Shown: positions 9,306 to 17,078 of the stretch, in pieces
How the letters are laid out: each line of letters opens with the position of its first letter
How positions within the stretch are numbered: position 1 is the first letter of the stretch
Source: an uncultured Candidatus Saccharibacteria bacterium
GTDB lineage: Bacteria; Patescibacteriota; Saccharimonadia; Saccharimonadales; Saccharimonadaceae
Reading direction: 5' to 3'
Assembly: GCA_938041555.1 (NCBI GenBank)
Contig: CALIAC010000011.1
Span: forward strand, 1 to 64,000
DNA length: 64,000 nucleotides
Made by a program: the position numbers and the translations under genes
Notes under the pieces: generated by a model
Databases searched by the model: none
What the model saw: only the letters and a program-made list of their open reading frames with translations
Told to the model about the DNA's origin: nothing

Positions 9306-11642
9306 CTATCCCAGTTCATCCATGCTGCCGATCAGCACATCGCGCGGGCGTGAGCCATCGGCTGGGCCAATGATGCCTTGCTCTTCCATCTCTTCCATGA
9401 TGCGGGCCGCCCGGGCATAGCCCACGCGGAGCTTGCGCTGGAGGAGCGAGGTCGAAGCTTTGCGAGTCTCTACCACCACCCGCACGGCATCGCGGAACAT
9501 ATCGTCATTGCCTTCGCCGCCGCCATCCATATCCATCACTACACCACCTTTGCCATTGAGCTGGACAGGCTGGCTCACGATCTCATCATTATACTGTGGT
9601 GCCGACTGCATACGCAGGTGGTCGGTCACCTTAGCGACTTCTTCGTCCATCACCCAGGCACCTTGGATACGCTTGGGCTTGGGCATGCTAGCGGTTTTCA
9701 TCAGCATATCACCCTGACCAAGGAGCTTCTCGGCACCAATTTGGTCGAGAATAGTGCGGCTATCTACCTGGCTCGCTACCGTAAAGGCGATGCGGGCTGG
9801 CACATTGGCCTTAATGAGGCCGGTAATCACATCCACGCTTGGCCGCTGCGTCGCCAGCACTAGGTGAATACCCACGGCGCGGGCTTTCTGAGCCAAGCGA
9901 ACGATCAGCGCCTCCACATCGCGCGCTGCCACCATCATCAGGTCGGCTAGCTCGTCTACCACAATAACGACATACGGCATGCGACCTTCGTCTACCTTTT
10001 GCATGTGGCCTTGCTCATCGGCCACAGCGATCTGCTTGCCGCGCGTTTTGATCTTTTCGTTATACGTCTTGATGTCGCGCACCTTCTCCTCAGCCAGCAG
10101 GCTATAGCGCCGCTCCATTTCATTGACCGCCCACTTGAGGGCACTAATGGTCTTTTCTGGCTCAACAATAACAGGGGTCAGGAGGTGTGGAATATCGGCA
10201 TACGGTGCCATCTCTACTTGCTTGGGGTCGACGAGAATGAGCTTCATTTCGCTGGGACTGTTGCGATAGAGCAAGCTAGTGAGGAGTGTGTTGATCATCA
10301 CCGACTTACCCGAGCCCGTTTGCCCCGCCACCAAGAGGTGCGGCATTTTGTTGAGCTCACCGACGAAGGGCCGGCCCGAGATATCCTTACCAATCGCAAA
10401 CGCCAACGGTTCCTTGGCACGCTGCCACTCGGGGCTATCTAGCACCCCGCGCAGGCGCACATCGGCCGCCTTGCGGTTTGGCACCTCAATGCCCACGGCC
10501 TTCTTGCCGGGGATGGGTGCCTCGATGCGGAGGCTGGATGCCGCGAGATTGAGCGCGATATTCGTCTCCAGCGCAGTGATGCGGTTGAGCTTGACGCCAA
10601 CGGGCGGCTTGAGCGTGTATTGCGTTACCTTCGGGCCAATGTTTGCCCCCTCCATCTCGACATTGATGTTAAATTCGTGCAGCGTGTCTTGGATAATGTG
10701 GGCATTTTGCTCAATGTCGCCGGCGTCAGCCGGGCTCTGGCGCTTCTCCAGCAACTCCAGGCTGGGTGGCTGCCAGTTGGGGTCATTAACGGCAAGCATG
10801 GCAGACCGATCTTCAGCTGCTTTATCTACAGAGGTAGATGGTGTGCTGTCGCGCAAGGTCGCCCGTGGTTTTTTGTCTGGTTTTGGCTCAGCCGGGCCAT
10901 CGCCTGAGAGGGTTGGGACGCCCGCGTTGAGCTTGAAGTCACTCATAGCAGCAGGCTTATCTTGGACCTTCTCGTCCTTATTGCGCTTGGCTTTTTTGCT
11001 AGTGTCTGGTGTTTGGCTATCAGCGGCGCGGCGGGCCACTGCCACATTGGCGGCATCGTCTGCCTCAGCCTCGCTGCGCACCATGTTTTGCAGACCACGC
11101 CACAGCGCCATGGGCGAGACACGCAAGACAAAGAGTAGCGTCAAGCCGATCAACAATACATACACAAAAACCCCCACTGGCCGGTCGACCAGCGCCAGCA
11201 TGGCACGATTGAGTAAGTCACCCATCACACCGCCTGTCGCAGCCGAGCCTCGCCGCAGTAGGCCAAATAGCCCCGCAAACCATAACACCATCAGCACTGC
11301 CGCAAGTTTCAGCACTACTGGTAAGCGGTTATCCTCCGCCCGAAAGATCGCCACCGCCACATACACCGCCACCACTGGGATGACATACACTGCATAGCCA
11401 ATAATATGCAGCATCGTCGCATCAAGCCACTTGAGAATTGGCCCACCCGAGCCAAACCACGACACCACCAGCAATACCGAAAACGCCAGCAACAGCACCG
11501 CCGACACCTGCGCCCAAAACCCCGCCGGCAATGTATGCTGCGGCGCGGCCTGCTTGGCCTTGCTTTTGCTCGAGCTGCGCCGACGAGCAGTGCTTGAGCG
11601 AGTAGACGAACGAGTGCGAGTGGTTTTTCTTTTTGTAGCCAT
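9306..11642 (-). CDS. ftsK: DNA translocase FtsK/SpoIIIE
   Basis: Septal ATP-driven DNA pump that clears and resolves chromosomes at division. The 778-aa protein has a basic Ser/Thr/Arg tail (1-35), four membrane segments (about 40-175), a charged linker, the RecA-like motor with Walker A GQTGSGKSV (about residue 437) and Walker B VVIVVDELADLM (about 562), and a C-terminal winged-helix gamma domain (TSLLQRKLRVGYARAARIMEEM) that reads KOPS-like sites. Length and order are normal for the family. AAAAAGGAT precedes the ATG. An extended -10 (TGCTACAAT) lies about 45 bp upstream. Confidence 0.96.
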   Translation of the reverse strand: MATKRKTTRTRSSTRSSTARRRSSSKSKAKQAAPQHTLPAGFWAQVSAVLLLAFSVLLVVSWFGSGGPILKWLDATMLHIIGYAVYVIPVVAVYVAVAIFRAEDNRLPVVLKLAAVLMVLWFAGLFGLLRRGSAATGGVMGDLLNRAMLALVDRPVGVFVYVLLIGLTLLFVLRVSPMALWRGLQNMVRSEAEADDAANVAVARRAADSQTPDTSKKAKRNKDEKVQDKPAAMSDFKLNAGVPTLSGDGPAEPKPDKKPRATLRDSTPSTSVDKAAEDRSAMLAVNDPNWQPPSLELLEKRQSPADAGDIEQNAHIIQDTLHEFNINVEMEGANIGPKVTQYTLKPPVGVKLNRITALETNIALNLAASSLRIEAPIPGKKAVGIEVPNRKAADVRLRGVLDSPEWQRAKEPLAFAIGKDISGRPFVGELNKMPHLLVAGQTGSGKSVMINTLLTSLLYRNSPSEMKLILVDPKQVEMAPYADIPHLLTPVIVEPEKTISALKWAVNEMERRYSLLAEEKVRDIKTYNEKIKTRGKQIAVADEQGHMQKVDEGRMPYVVIVVDELADLMMVAARDVEALIVRLAQKARAVGIHLVLATQRPSVDVITGLIKANVPARIAFTVASQVDSRTILDQIGAEKLLGQGDMLMKTASMPKPKRIQGAWVMDEEVAKVTDHLRMQSAPQYNDEIVSQPVQLNGKGGVVMDMDGGGEGNDDMFRDAVRVVVETRKASTSLLQRKLRVGYARAARIMEEMEEQGIIGPADGSRPRDVLIGSMDELG

Positions 11643-11686
11643 ATCCTTTTTATTGTACTCTGTTTATGCTTGGTTTGATAGCGTAT

Positions 11687-11695
11687 ATTGTAGCA
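11687..11695 (-). promoter_or_regulatory. Extended -10 of ftsK
   Basis: Minus-strand TGC-TACAAT, about 45 bp upstream of the ftsK ATG. Confidence 0.55.
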
Positions 11696-11890
11696 TAATT
11701 TACTACATTAGGCAATCGGTGTTTCTTTCTTCGTGAATATAATCTAACCCTGAACTAAATTGTATAATACATCAGATTCGATCAATCAGAGGAAATAAAG
11801 ATACCAATTTATTAGCAGTCTTGTACTTTGTCGCAATAACAGATTGTAATGCTAATTAAAATGCTGCTCAGTTAAATTGAGCTACAATAG

Positions 11891-11899
11891 TGGTATAAA
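11891..11899 (+). promoter_or_regulatory. Extended -10 upstream of the Panacea pair
   Basis: TGG-TATAAA about 80 bp before the antitoxin-like gene. A TACAAT at 11883-11888 could also serve. No good -35 was found, which fits extended -10 recognition. Confidence 0.45.
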
Positions 11900-11930
11900 A
11901 TATAGAAACTCTTTAGTGGAGACTACGATT

Positions 11931-11966
11931 ATGCAGAACGTTAGTGATGTGATTAAATGTAAATAA
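11931..11966 (+). CDS. Possible 11-codon leader ORF or remnant start
   Basis: ATG at 11931 opens MQNVSDVIKCK and stops at TAA 11964-11966, just before the AAGGAG of the next gene. A GGAG lies 9 nt upstream. VSDVIK resembles the common first residues of Panacea-domain proteins, so it may be a remnant of an alternative start or a regulatory leader peptide. It may equally be chance. Confidence 0.25.
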   Translation: MQNVSDVIKCK

Positions 11967-11978
11967 GGAGTTACTATT

Positions 11979-12467
11979 ATGAAGTATGAAACGGTTAGTG
12001 AAAAAACAAAGCAGCTCGTTAATTATTTAATATCGAAACATCATCTTTCTACTGTTACGAGCTTAATTAAACTTTGTTACCTTTGTGATTTGGTAAGCGT
12101 TGGTAATAATAATGGACAAATTACAAACTTCAATTATATCCGGTGGCATTTTGGACCTTATGATGGAAAGATTGAAAAAGTGCTATTTGATTTGGTTGGG
12201 AGTGGTGAGATTAAGTCAGATACAGCGTATACAGACTATGGAACTGAATATGTTAAATACGAGGTTACAGAAGATATCGAACCTAAGATAGATAAATTAA
12301 CAGAAACCGACCTAGGGCACATAGATGCTGTTCTTGAGAGTCTCAAAGGATACGGTCCAAAAGCGCTTACGCAGGTTGCATACAAAACCAAACCAATGAC
12401 TGCTATTGGTGCTACGCTTGGTGGCACTGAGCATATGGGCGAAGTGCTAAATTTAACCTTAAAGTAA
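11979..12467 (+). CDS. Panacea (SocA-like, DUF4065) domain protein, putative antitoxin
   Basis: Panacea-domain proteins are promiscuous antitoxins that neutralise many toxin types; SocA of Caulobacter belongs here. The 162-aa protein shows the family pattern: an N-terminal helix pair (KQLVNYLISK; SLIKLCYLCDL, standing for KLLYLAD), then ITNFNYIRWHFGPYDGKIEKVL, matching the conserved 'I...Y....FGP......L' block near residues 48-70. AAGGAG lies 11 nt upstream of the ATG. The downstream gene starts 9 nt after the stop, giving the usual two-gene toxin-antitoxin layout. Codon use is A/T-ending and AT-rich, unlike the neighbours, suggesting acquisition by transfer. Family call is good; antitoxin role is inferred. 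Confidence 0.75.
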   Translation: MKYETVSEKTKQLVNYLISKHHLSTVTSLIKLCYLCDLVSVGNNNGQITNFNYIRWHFGPYDGKIEKVLFDLVGSGEIKSDTAYTDYGTEYVKYEVTEDIEPKIDKLTETDLGHIDAVLESLKGYGPKALTQVAYKTKPMTAIGATLGGTEHMGEVLNLTLK

Positions 12468-12476
12468 GGCTAACCA

Positions 12477-12989
12477 ATGAATCTACCGCAGCCACTTTTT
12501 ATTCAGACTATTGAAGCTAGAAATATACACCTCGACGTACATTCGCACGAAAAAGGCACTGGTGTTGTTAAGCCAAAATATAAGCTTGCTGGAAACCGAT
12601 TTCCAGGAGGAGGTATATTATTTTGGGTATCAACACACAAGTCAAATGTATATCAAACTCATAAAACAGTGAAATATACTTACCCTAACGATTATGAGGA
12701 ATGCATGGCAAAACCACTCAAGGATACTCCAGCCTATTTATCTATCGACCATATAGATTATTTATCCGATGAAGAAATATATACAAAATATTCCAATACT
12801 GCTAATGGATTTAAAAAAGTAGGAAAAATTAAAGTTAATGCGTTTAAAAAACTAACAGATTTAACTACAAAACTAAGATTAACTCCAGATCCAAACTCGC
12901 TACAACAGATGATTAATATCACGCGTGCTACAGTTGGTAGTGACGAGAATGTTGATGATATATTGAAATCAATGGGGTTACCAACTTAA
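12477..12989 (+). CDS. Partner of the Panacea protein, putative toxin
   Basis: I do not recognise this 170-aa basic protein with certainty. It has no membrane segment. Visible features are a Gly-rich turn before a hydrophobic strand (FPGGGILFWVSTHKSN, residues about 44-60) and a C-terminal half ending in lysine-rich helices. The order of strand, 'YLSIDHIDYLS', and 'VGKIKVNAFKKL' is loosely like the MazF/PemK fold (a strand naming the promoter-like segment, then G-K-L-x and a final helix), but this is only a resemblance. Its tight pairing with the Panacea gene and shared AT-rich codon use argue that the two moved together. A short AAGG precedes the ATG. Confidence 0.6.
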   Translation: MNLPQPLFIQTIEARNIHLDVHSHEKGTGVVKPKYKLAGNRFPGGGILFWVSTHKSNVYQTHKTVKYTYPNDYEECMAKPLKDTPAYLSIDHIDYLSDEEIYTKYSNTANGFKKVGKIKVNAFKKLTDLTTKLRLTPDPNSLQQMINITRATVGSDENVDDILKSMGLPT

Positions 12990-13225
12990 CATATTTGTTT
13001 CAATGGGGTGCTTATCGTGTGTGTTTGATTACCATCTTGATAGCCCTTACACTTCTCCGCTCACTATTCTCTCTGGTGGAACACTACTAAACATATATCA
13101 CCTCCCTTTTCTCCACTAATATCTCCTAAACATTTCTCCTCCCATAGCCATCATTCCCCTACAATTTGCTGCCAAAAATAGCCATTTTGTCCATTCTATG
13201 TCACAATAGAAGCAAGGAGGTTCGT

Positions 13226-13387
13226 ATGCAGCAGATGGTATGGAATATAGTAACGATGATTGCACCCTTTGCGGTGATTGCCTTTGTGCTGGTAGTGCTC
13301 GCCGAATATTTGCGCGCGCAGCAGCGCATCAAACGCCTAGAGGAGATGGTACACGAGCTGCAGCAGCGAATTAAGTCGGACACGTAA
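13226..13387 (+). CDS. Small single-pass membrane protein with coiled coil
   Basis: The 53-aa protein starts MQQMVWNIVTMIAPFAVI, has one membrane helix (about 6-28) and then a charged heptad-like helix (RAQQRIKRLEEMVHELQQRIK). AAGGAGG lies 7 nt upstream of the ATG at 13226, which decides against the longer open frame starting at 13166. It is monocistronic and ends in a strong terminator. The layout is that of small phage-shock PspB-like or assembly-scaffold proteins, but there is no specific match. Confidence 0.75.
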   Translation: MQQMVWNIVTMIAPFAVIAFVLVVLAEYLRAQQRIKRLEEMVHELQQRIKSDT

Positions 13388-13403
13388 CCCACAGTTTGCA
13401 AGT

Positions 13404-13440
13404 AAAAAAGCCAGCTATATAGCGCTGGCTTTTTTGTTTT
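13404..13440. terminator. Bidirectional terminator between the small membrane protein gene and rnj
   Basis: Stem AAAAAAGCCAGC / GCTGGCTTTTTT with an 8-nt loop and T-runs on both strands. It serves the plus-strand 53-aa gene and the minus-strand rnj operon, which converge here (rnj stops at 13460). Confidence 0.9.
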
Positions 13441-13459
13441 TGTGACGCTAAGTCATTGC

Positions 13460-15805
13460 CTAGTAGCTTCGGCGCTCCGAGCGGTCCTTTGGCACAGCTA
13501 CCTCAGTGTCGGGCTCTTGCCGCGGCGGAAACCTTTTGCGCGGCAGGCCAGCAAAGGCGTCATTGCTCGGCTGCTTGCTACGTGCGGTCGTGCGATTGTT
13601 AGCTGAGCGGCGCTTGCGCGTATTAGCTGGGCGAGTTGGTGCTTTCTCTTCTGTTGTCGCGGGCAATACACCAGCTGTTTTGCGGGCGGCAATGGCGGCT
13701 GCTTTGGCAGCGGCACCACCCTTAGCAATGCGCGGTGGTGTGTGTGGCTGAGCTGGCGCAGCGAGACTCTGACGCGAGCGCCCAGCTGTGACTTCACGGC
13801 CTACACGAGTCGTGCGACTCGACGCCTTTTGCGGTGCACCGACTTCGTTGATGACTGGGATAATAATGGGCATGCGGCGTGTTTGGTCGTAGAGCACGCG
13901 GGCAATGTCGTCTTTGATTTCCTTCTTTACGACATCAAGGTCATACGAACCCACCAGGCTGCGCGCTGCTTTTTGCTTGAGATAGGCGCGGATCATTCCC
14001 ATCAGCTCTTCATTATCGCGCAGATAGATGAAGCCCCGGCTGATGATATCTGGGCTGGTGAGGAGGCGGCCCGTCCCACGCTGGACGGTGAGCACCACAA
14101 CGAACATCCCCTCCAGGCTCATATGGATGCGATCCTTCAGCACGACATCGCTCACGACTGCACCAGCGTCGTCATACATTGTGCCGCCCGAGTGCGGAAT
14201 GCGCCCAATCTTGTGTGCACCATCGGTCGTAAACTCCACAATATCCCCTGGGTCGCAGACAAAGATATGACTGCGCGGAATGCCACACTCCTTCTCGGCC
14301 AGGCGAGCATTGTGCACCAGCATGTGGAACTCGCCGTGGTTGGGCAAGTAGTATGTGGGCTTGACGGCACTAATGAGTCGCACGTGGTCATCATAATACC
14401 CATGGCCCGACAGGTGGAGTGGCCCCACCCCGGTCAGGTGTGTCTTGCCATTTTGCACCACGTCGCCACCTTCGCGCATCAAGCCATCGACGGTGCGTAC
14501 GACGTACTTCTCGTTGCCCGGGATGGGGTTAGAGCTAAAGACCACCACATCGCTCCCCTTGATCTTGACGAACTTATGCGCTCCCGTCGCCATGCGGTTA
14601 AGCACTGCACTAAATTCTCCCTGGCTACCCGTACAGACGATGGTGATCTTGTGGTCGGGTAGCTTTACGAGGTCTTCCATCTTTACTACCGTGTCTTTGG
14701 GGATCTTGATAGCACCAGTGCGCAGTGCTACCTCCAGGTTTTGGATCATACTAAACCCAGCAAAGGCTACCTTGCGCCCATGCTTCTCTGCCTCCTCGAG
14801 GATGAGCTGAATGCGGTGCAGCTGGCTAGAGAAACTACTGATGATGATGCGGCTCTTGGCCCACTTGTCCATCACCTCACCCATGCTGTGCTGGATGTCG
14901 TGCTCGCCGTGGGTGTGAGTGCCAGCGCTCTCGCAGTTGGTCGATTCGTTCATCATGAGGAGGAAGCCCTCGGTGTGCGCAATATCTTGCAAGCGCTCGA
15001 AGTCGAACTTACGGCCATCCACCGGGTTCTCCTCAATACGCCAGTCGCCACTGCTAAGGATGTTCCCTACTGGCGTGCGCACCACTACTGCGGCCGAATC
15101 AGGGATGGAGTGGTTCACCCGCACTAGCTCTACACTAAAGGAGTCACACAGCTGAACGATCTCATGCTCCTCAGGCTTGAGCTCGTGGTACTCTGGCTGG
15201 TAGCTACCATCGGTCTCGGCCATAGTGCGCTGCAGCATACCCAATGTAAAGGCTGTGCCATAGACTGGTGCAGGCAGCTTGGGGATGATATGCCGAAAGG
15301 CACCGATATGGTCGAGGTGCCCGTGGGTAAAGATATGCGCCCGAATCTTGTGCTTATTCTCCTCCAGCCACTGCGTATCGGGGATGATGTAGTTGATGCC
15401 TGGGTAGTCGCTGCCTGGGAAAAGGAAGCCCATGTCGATAATGATGATATCGTTGTCGTACTCGATGGCCGTCATGTTCTTGCCAATGCCCATCTCGCCC
15501 ACCCCACCAATCGGGATGACCTTGAGCGTTGGGCGCGGGGCACGGGGCCGCTTAGGCTGCATATTGAGAGTAAACTGCTTGCCGCCATAGCCATTATAGA
15601 CCGACTTATTGACCGGCACGTTAATAACATGCTGCGAGGCCTGGGCATTGACCCCCTCGCTGGTGCGCCGCTGCGCCCGAAAGACCTCGCCTTTGCGTGT
15701 GGTGGTGGCGCTGAGCACCGTGTTGGTTGTCGCTGGTTGTTTGCTTGCGTGTGGACGCTTCTTGGCGTCATCTGCCTGGGGTGTGGCCACTCGTCGTTGA
15801 CCCAT
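13460..15805 (-). CDS. rnj: Ribonuclease J
   Basis: Metallo-beta-lactamase/beta-CASP ribonuclease with 5'-3' exo- and endonuclease activity in mRNA decay and rRNA maturation. The 781-aa protein has a basic N-terminal extension (1-90), the metallo-beta-lactamase motif HGHLDH (161-166) with other metal-binding residues in SSGDWR and LPNHGEFHM, the beta-CASP domain (VVIVCTGSQGE-like segment), and a C-terminal tail rich in Arg/Ala/Lys (about 660-781). RNase J is usually about 555 aa, so both ends are extended and probably disordered RNA-binding tails. AGAAGGAG precedes the ATG. An extended -10 lies about 75 bp upstream. Confidence 0.95.
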   Translation of the reverse strand: MGQRRVATPQADDAKKRPHASKQPATTNTVLSATTTRKGEVFRAQRRTSEGVNAQASQHVINVPVNKSVYNGYGGKQFTLNMQPKRPRAPRPTLKVIPIGGVGEMGIGKNMTAIEYDNDIIIIDMGFLFPGSDYPGINYIIPDTQWLEENKHKIRAHIFTHGHLDHIGAFRHIIPKLPAPVYGTAFTLGMLQRTMAETDGSYQPEYHELKPEEHEIVQLCDSFSVELVRVNHSIPDSAAVVVRTPVGNILSSGDWRIEENPVDGRKFDFERLQDIAHTEGFLLMMNESTNCESAGTHTHGEHDIQHSMGEVMDKWAKSRIIISSFSSQLHRIQLILEEAEKHGRKVAFAGFSMIQNLEVALRTGAIKIPKDTVVKMEDLVKLPDHKITIVCTGSQGEFSAVLNRMATGAHKFVKIKGSDVVVFSSNPIPGNEKYVVRTVDGLMREGGDVVQNGKTHLTGVGPLHLSGHGYYDDHVRLISAVKPTYYLPNHGEFHMLVHNARLAEKECGIPRSHIFVCDPGDIVEFTTDGAHKIGRIPHSGGTMYDDAGAVVSDVVLKDRIHMSLEGMFVVVLTVQRGTGRLLTSPDIISRGFIYLRDNEELMGMIRAYLKQKAARSLVGSYDLDVVKKEIKDDIARVLYDQTRRMPIIIPVINEVGAPQKASSRTTRVGREVTAGRSRQSLAAPAQPHTPPRIAKGGAAAKAAAIAARKTAGVLPATTEEKAPTRPANTRKRRSANNRTTARSKQPSNDAFAGLPRKRFPPRQEPDTEVAVPKDRSERRSY

Positions 15806-15881
15806 TGTATCTCACTCCTTCTAATACATTATTCTAGTTCTACTAATAAGAGACAGGCTAAGAGCCTCAATAAGTGATTGT

Positions 15882-15890
15882 ATTATAGCA
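15882..15890 (-). promoter_or_regulatory. Extended -10 of rnj
   Basis: Minus-strand TGC-TATAAT, giving a leader of about 70 nt. Confidence 0.55.
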
Positions 15891-15908
15891 GATGATGGTG
15901 AGGTATGT

Positions 15909-15936
15909 CAAAGCCACCCCGCGAGAGGTGGCTTTT
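15909..15936 (-). terminator. Terminator after the 303-aa membrane-anchored protein gene
   Basis: Stem AAAGCCACC / GGTGGCTTT with an 8-nt loop. It lies 30 bp past the stop of the minus-strand gene and upstream of the rnj promoter. The plus-strand side has the better T-run. Confidence 0.65.
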
Positions 15937-15967
15937 GCTTCGTATCACTACGAGTTGATGGTATATG

Positions 15968-16879
15968 CTATACGCACCAAAATTGCAGCATATCGCTCAA
16001 ATTTTGGTTTCTTCCCGCACTGGAAGCTGACTGCCACGATGCGCTATCACTTGGAATATCATCAGGGTTTTCGTTGCTGGTAGGCGCTTCTTCGATGGCA
16101 AACGTTGGTGCGCCGTTCTCGTTAGTGGTTCGCGTCATCCGTATGTAGTACAGCTTCTCATTTGGGTCAGTATTGGCACTTGGACGGAAGCTACTTGCCA
16201 CTGCAACTTCTGTGGCAGGGTTGCCTGTGATCTGCAGCAGCTCTGCCGTCGTCAGGTCGCCAGTTGGCTGAGATACCCCTGGCTCTTGTGGTGTTTCCAG
16301 TGTCACCTCCTCCCGCGTGGTTGTTTTGCCGGTGGTTGTGTCTTTTTGTTTGTGTGCCACCGTCGTTACGACAACGTTTTGCCCACCGCGGTCGACGATA
16401 GCTCGCTTCGCTGTAATAATCTCCTCAATACCCCTGCTCTTATCAGTCTGGCGCGCCGTAAGAGAATCGCCAGTATAACGATCTGTCTTCGTCTTGCCCT
16501 GCAGCTCGGTATAGCGTGTCGTAATGCCGTGCAAAACTTCTCTGTCGACCTTCTTCACATCAATCTCACCATCAATTGTTGTAAATTCTACCTCACGACC
16601 CGATTGCCCAAATGGCTCAGCCGTTGCGGCTGTTTCACTATGAGTTGGGGCGTCTGCGTGGTTGCTGCAATATGCCGCACCATTTATACCAATAAGTAGG
16701 GCAACAAGAGCTGCTGCTTTTTGTCCAAGCGAGAACCGTGGCATATCTATCTTATCGGTATCATCGGCAGCACTCTCATTACTTAACGTAATGCGCAAGT
16801 TCGTCTTATCCAAAACCGACCCCTCTTTGAACGGCATCTGCCCCTTCATACTACTCGTCTTCATCGGAAACCTATTCAT
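15968..16879 (-). CDS. Hypothetical single-pass membrane protein with extracellular domain
   Basis: I do not recognise this 303-aa protein. A polar cytoplasmic part of about 50 residues leads into one membrane helix (KAAALVALLIGINGAAYCS), then a Thr/Asp/Glu-rich external domain (DGEIDVKKVDREVLHGITTRY; TTVAHKQKDTTTGKTTTREEV) and a low-complexity Ser/Asn tail. The frame opens at two ATGs 9 nt apart. AGGAG abuts the first, so the second (MNRFPMKTSS) has the right spacing and is used here. Monocistronic. Confidence 0.75.
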   Translation of the reverse strand: MNRFPMKTSSMKGQMPFKEGSVLDKTNLRITLSNESAADDTDKIDMPRFSLGQKAAALVALLIGINGAAYCSNHADAPTHSETAATAEPFGQSGREVEFTTIDGEIDVKKVDREVLHGITTRYTELQGKTKTDRYTGDSLTARQTDKSRGIEEIITAKRAIVDRGGQNVVVTTVAHKQKDTTTGKTTTREEVTLETPQEPGVSQPTGDLTTAELLQITGNPATEVAVASSFRPSANTDPNEKLYYIRMTRTTNENGAPTFAIEEAPTSNENPDDIPSDSASWQSASSAGRNQNLSDMLQFWCV

Positions 16880-17020
16880 ATCAATCATCTCCTATCACTA
16901 TTTGCCAAATAATTCTTTATACTATATTTTATCCGCTATATTTGTCAAGCGTCGTTTCTCTGTAGTAATTTACACCCAGCTAGCCAGGCTCTTTTGCAGA
17001 TAACTCACCCTTGCACCACC

Positions 17021-17052
17021 AAAAAGCCGGCTACCCCACGATAGCCGGCTCT
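17021..17052 (-). terminator. Terminator of the Rrf2-YhgE operon
   Basis: Stem AGCCGGCTA / TAGCCGGCT with an 8-nt loop and TTTTT on the minus strand, 27 bp past the stop of the membrane protein gene. Confidence 0.9.
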
Positions 17053-17078
17053 GTGCTATGCCTCGCAGCACATTAATT

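Larger units (their letters stand above)
11643..11978. other. Divergent region between ftsK and the Panacea pair
   Basis: Carries the ftsK extended -10 at its left edge and the promoter and leader of the Panacea-pair operon on the right. It is clearly more AT-rich than the flanking genes. No recombination site or terminal repeat was seen. Confidence 0.5.

Noticed and set aside
12477..12989. Firm assignment of the Panacea partner as a MazF/PemK toxin
   Set aside because: Only the order of strands and a C-terminal helix are reminiscent; no diagnostic residues can be placed, so it is left as unrecognised.
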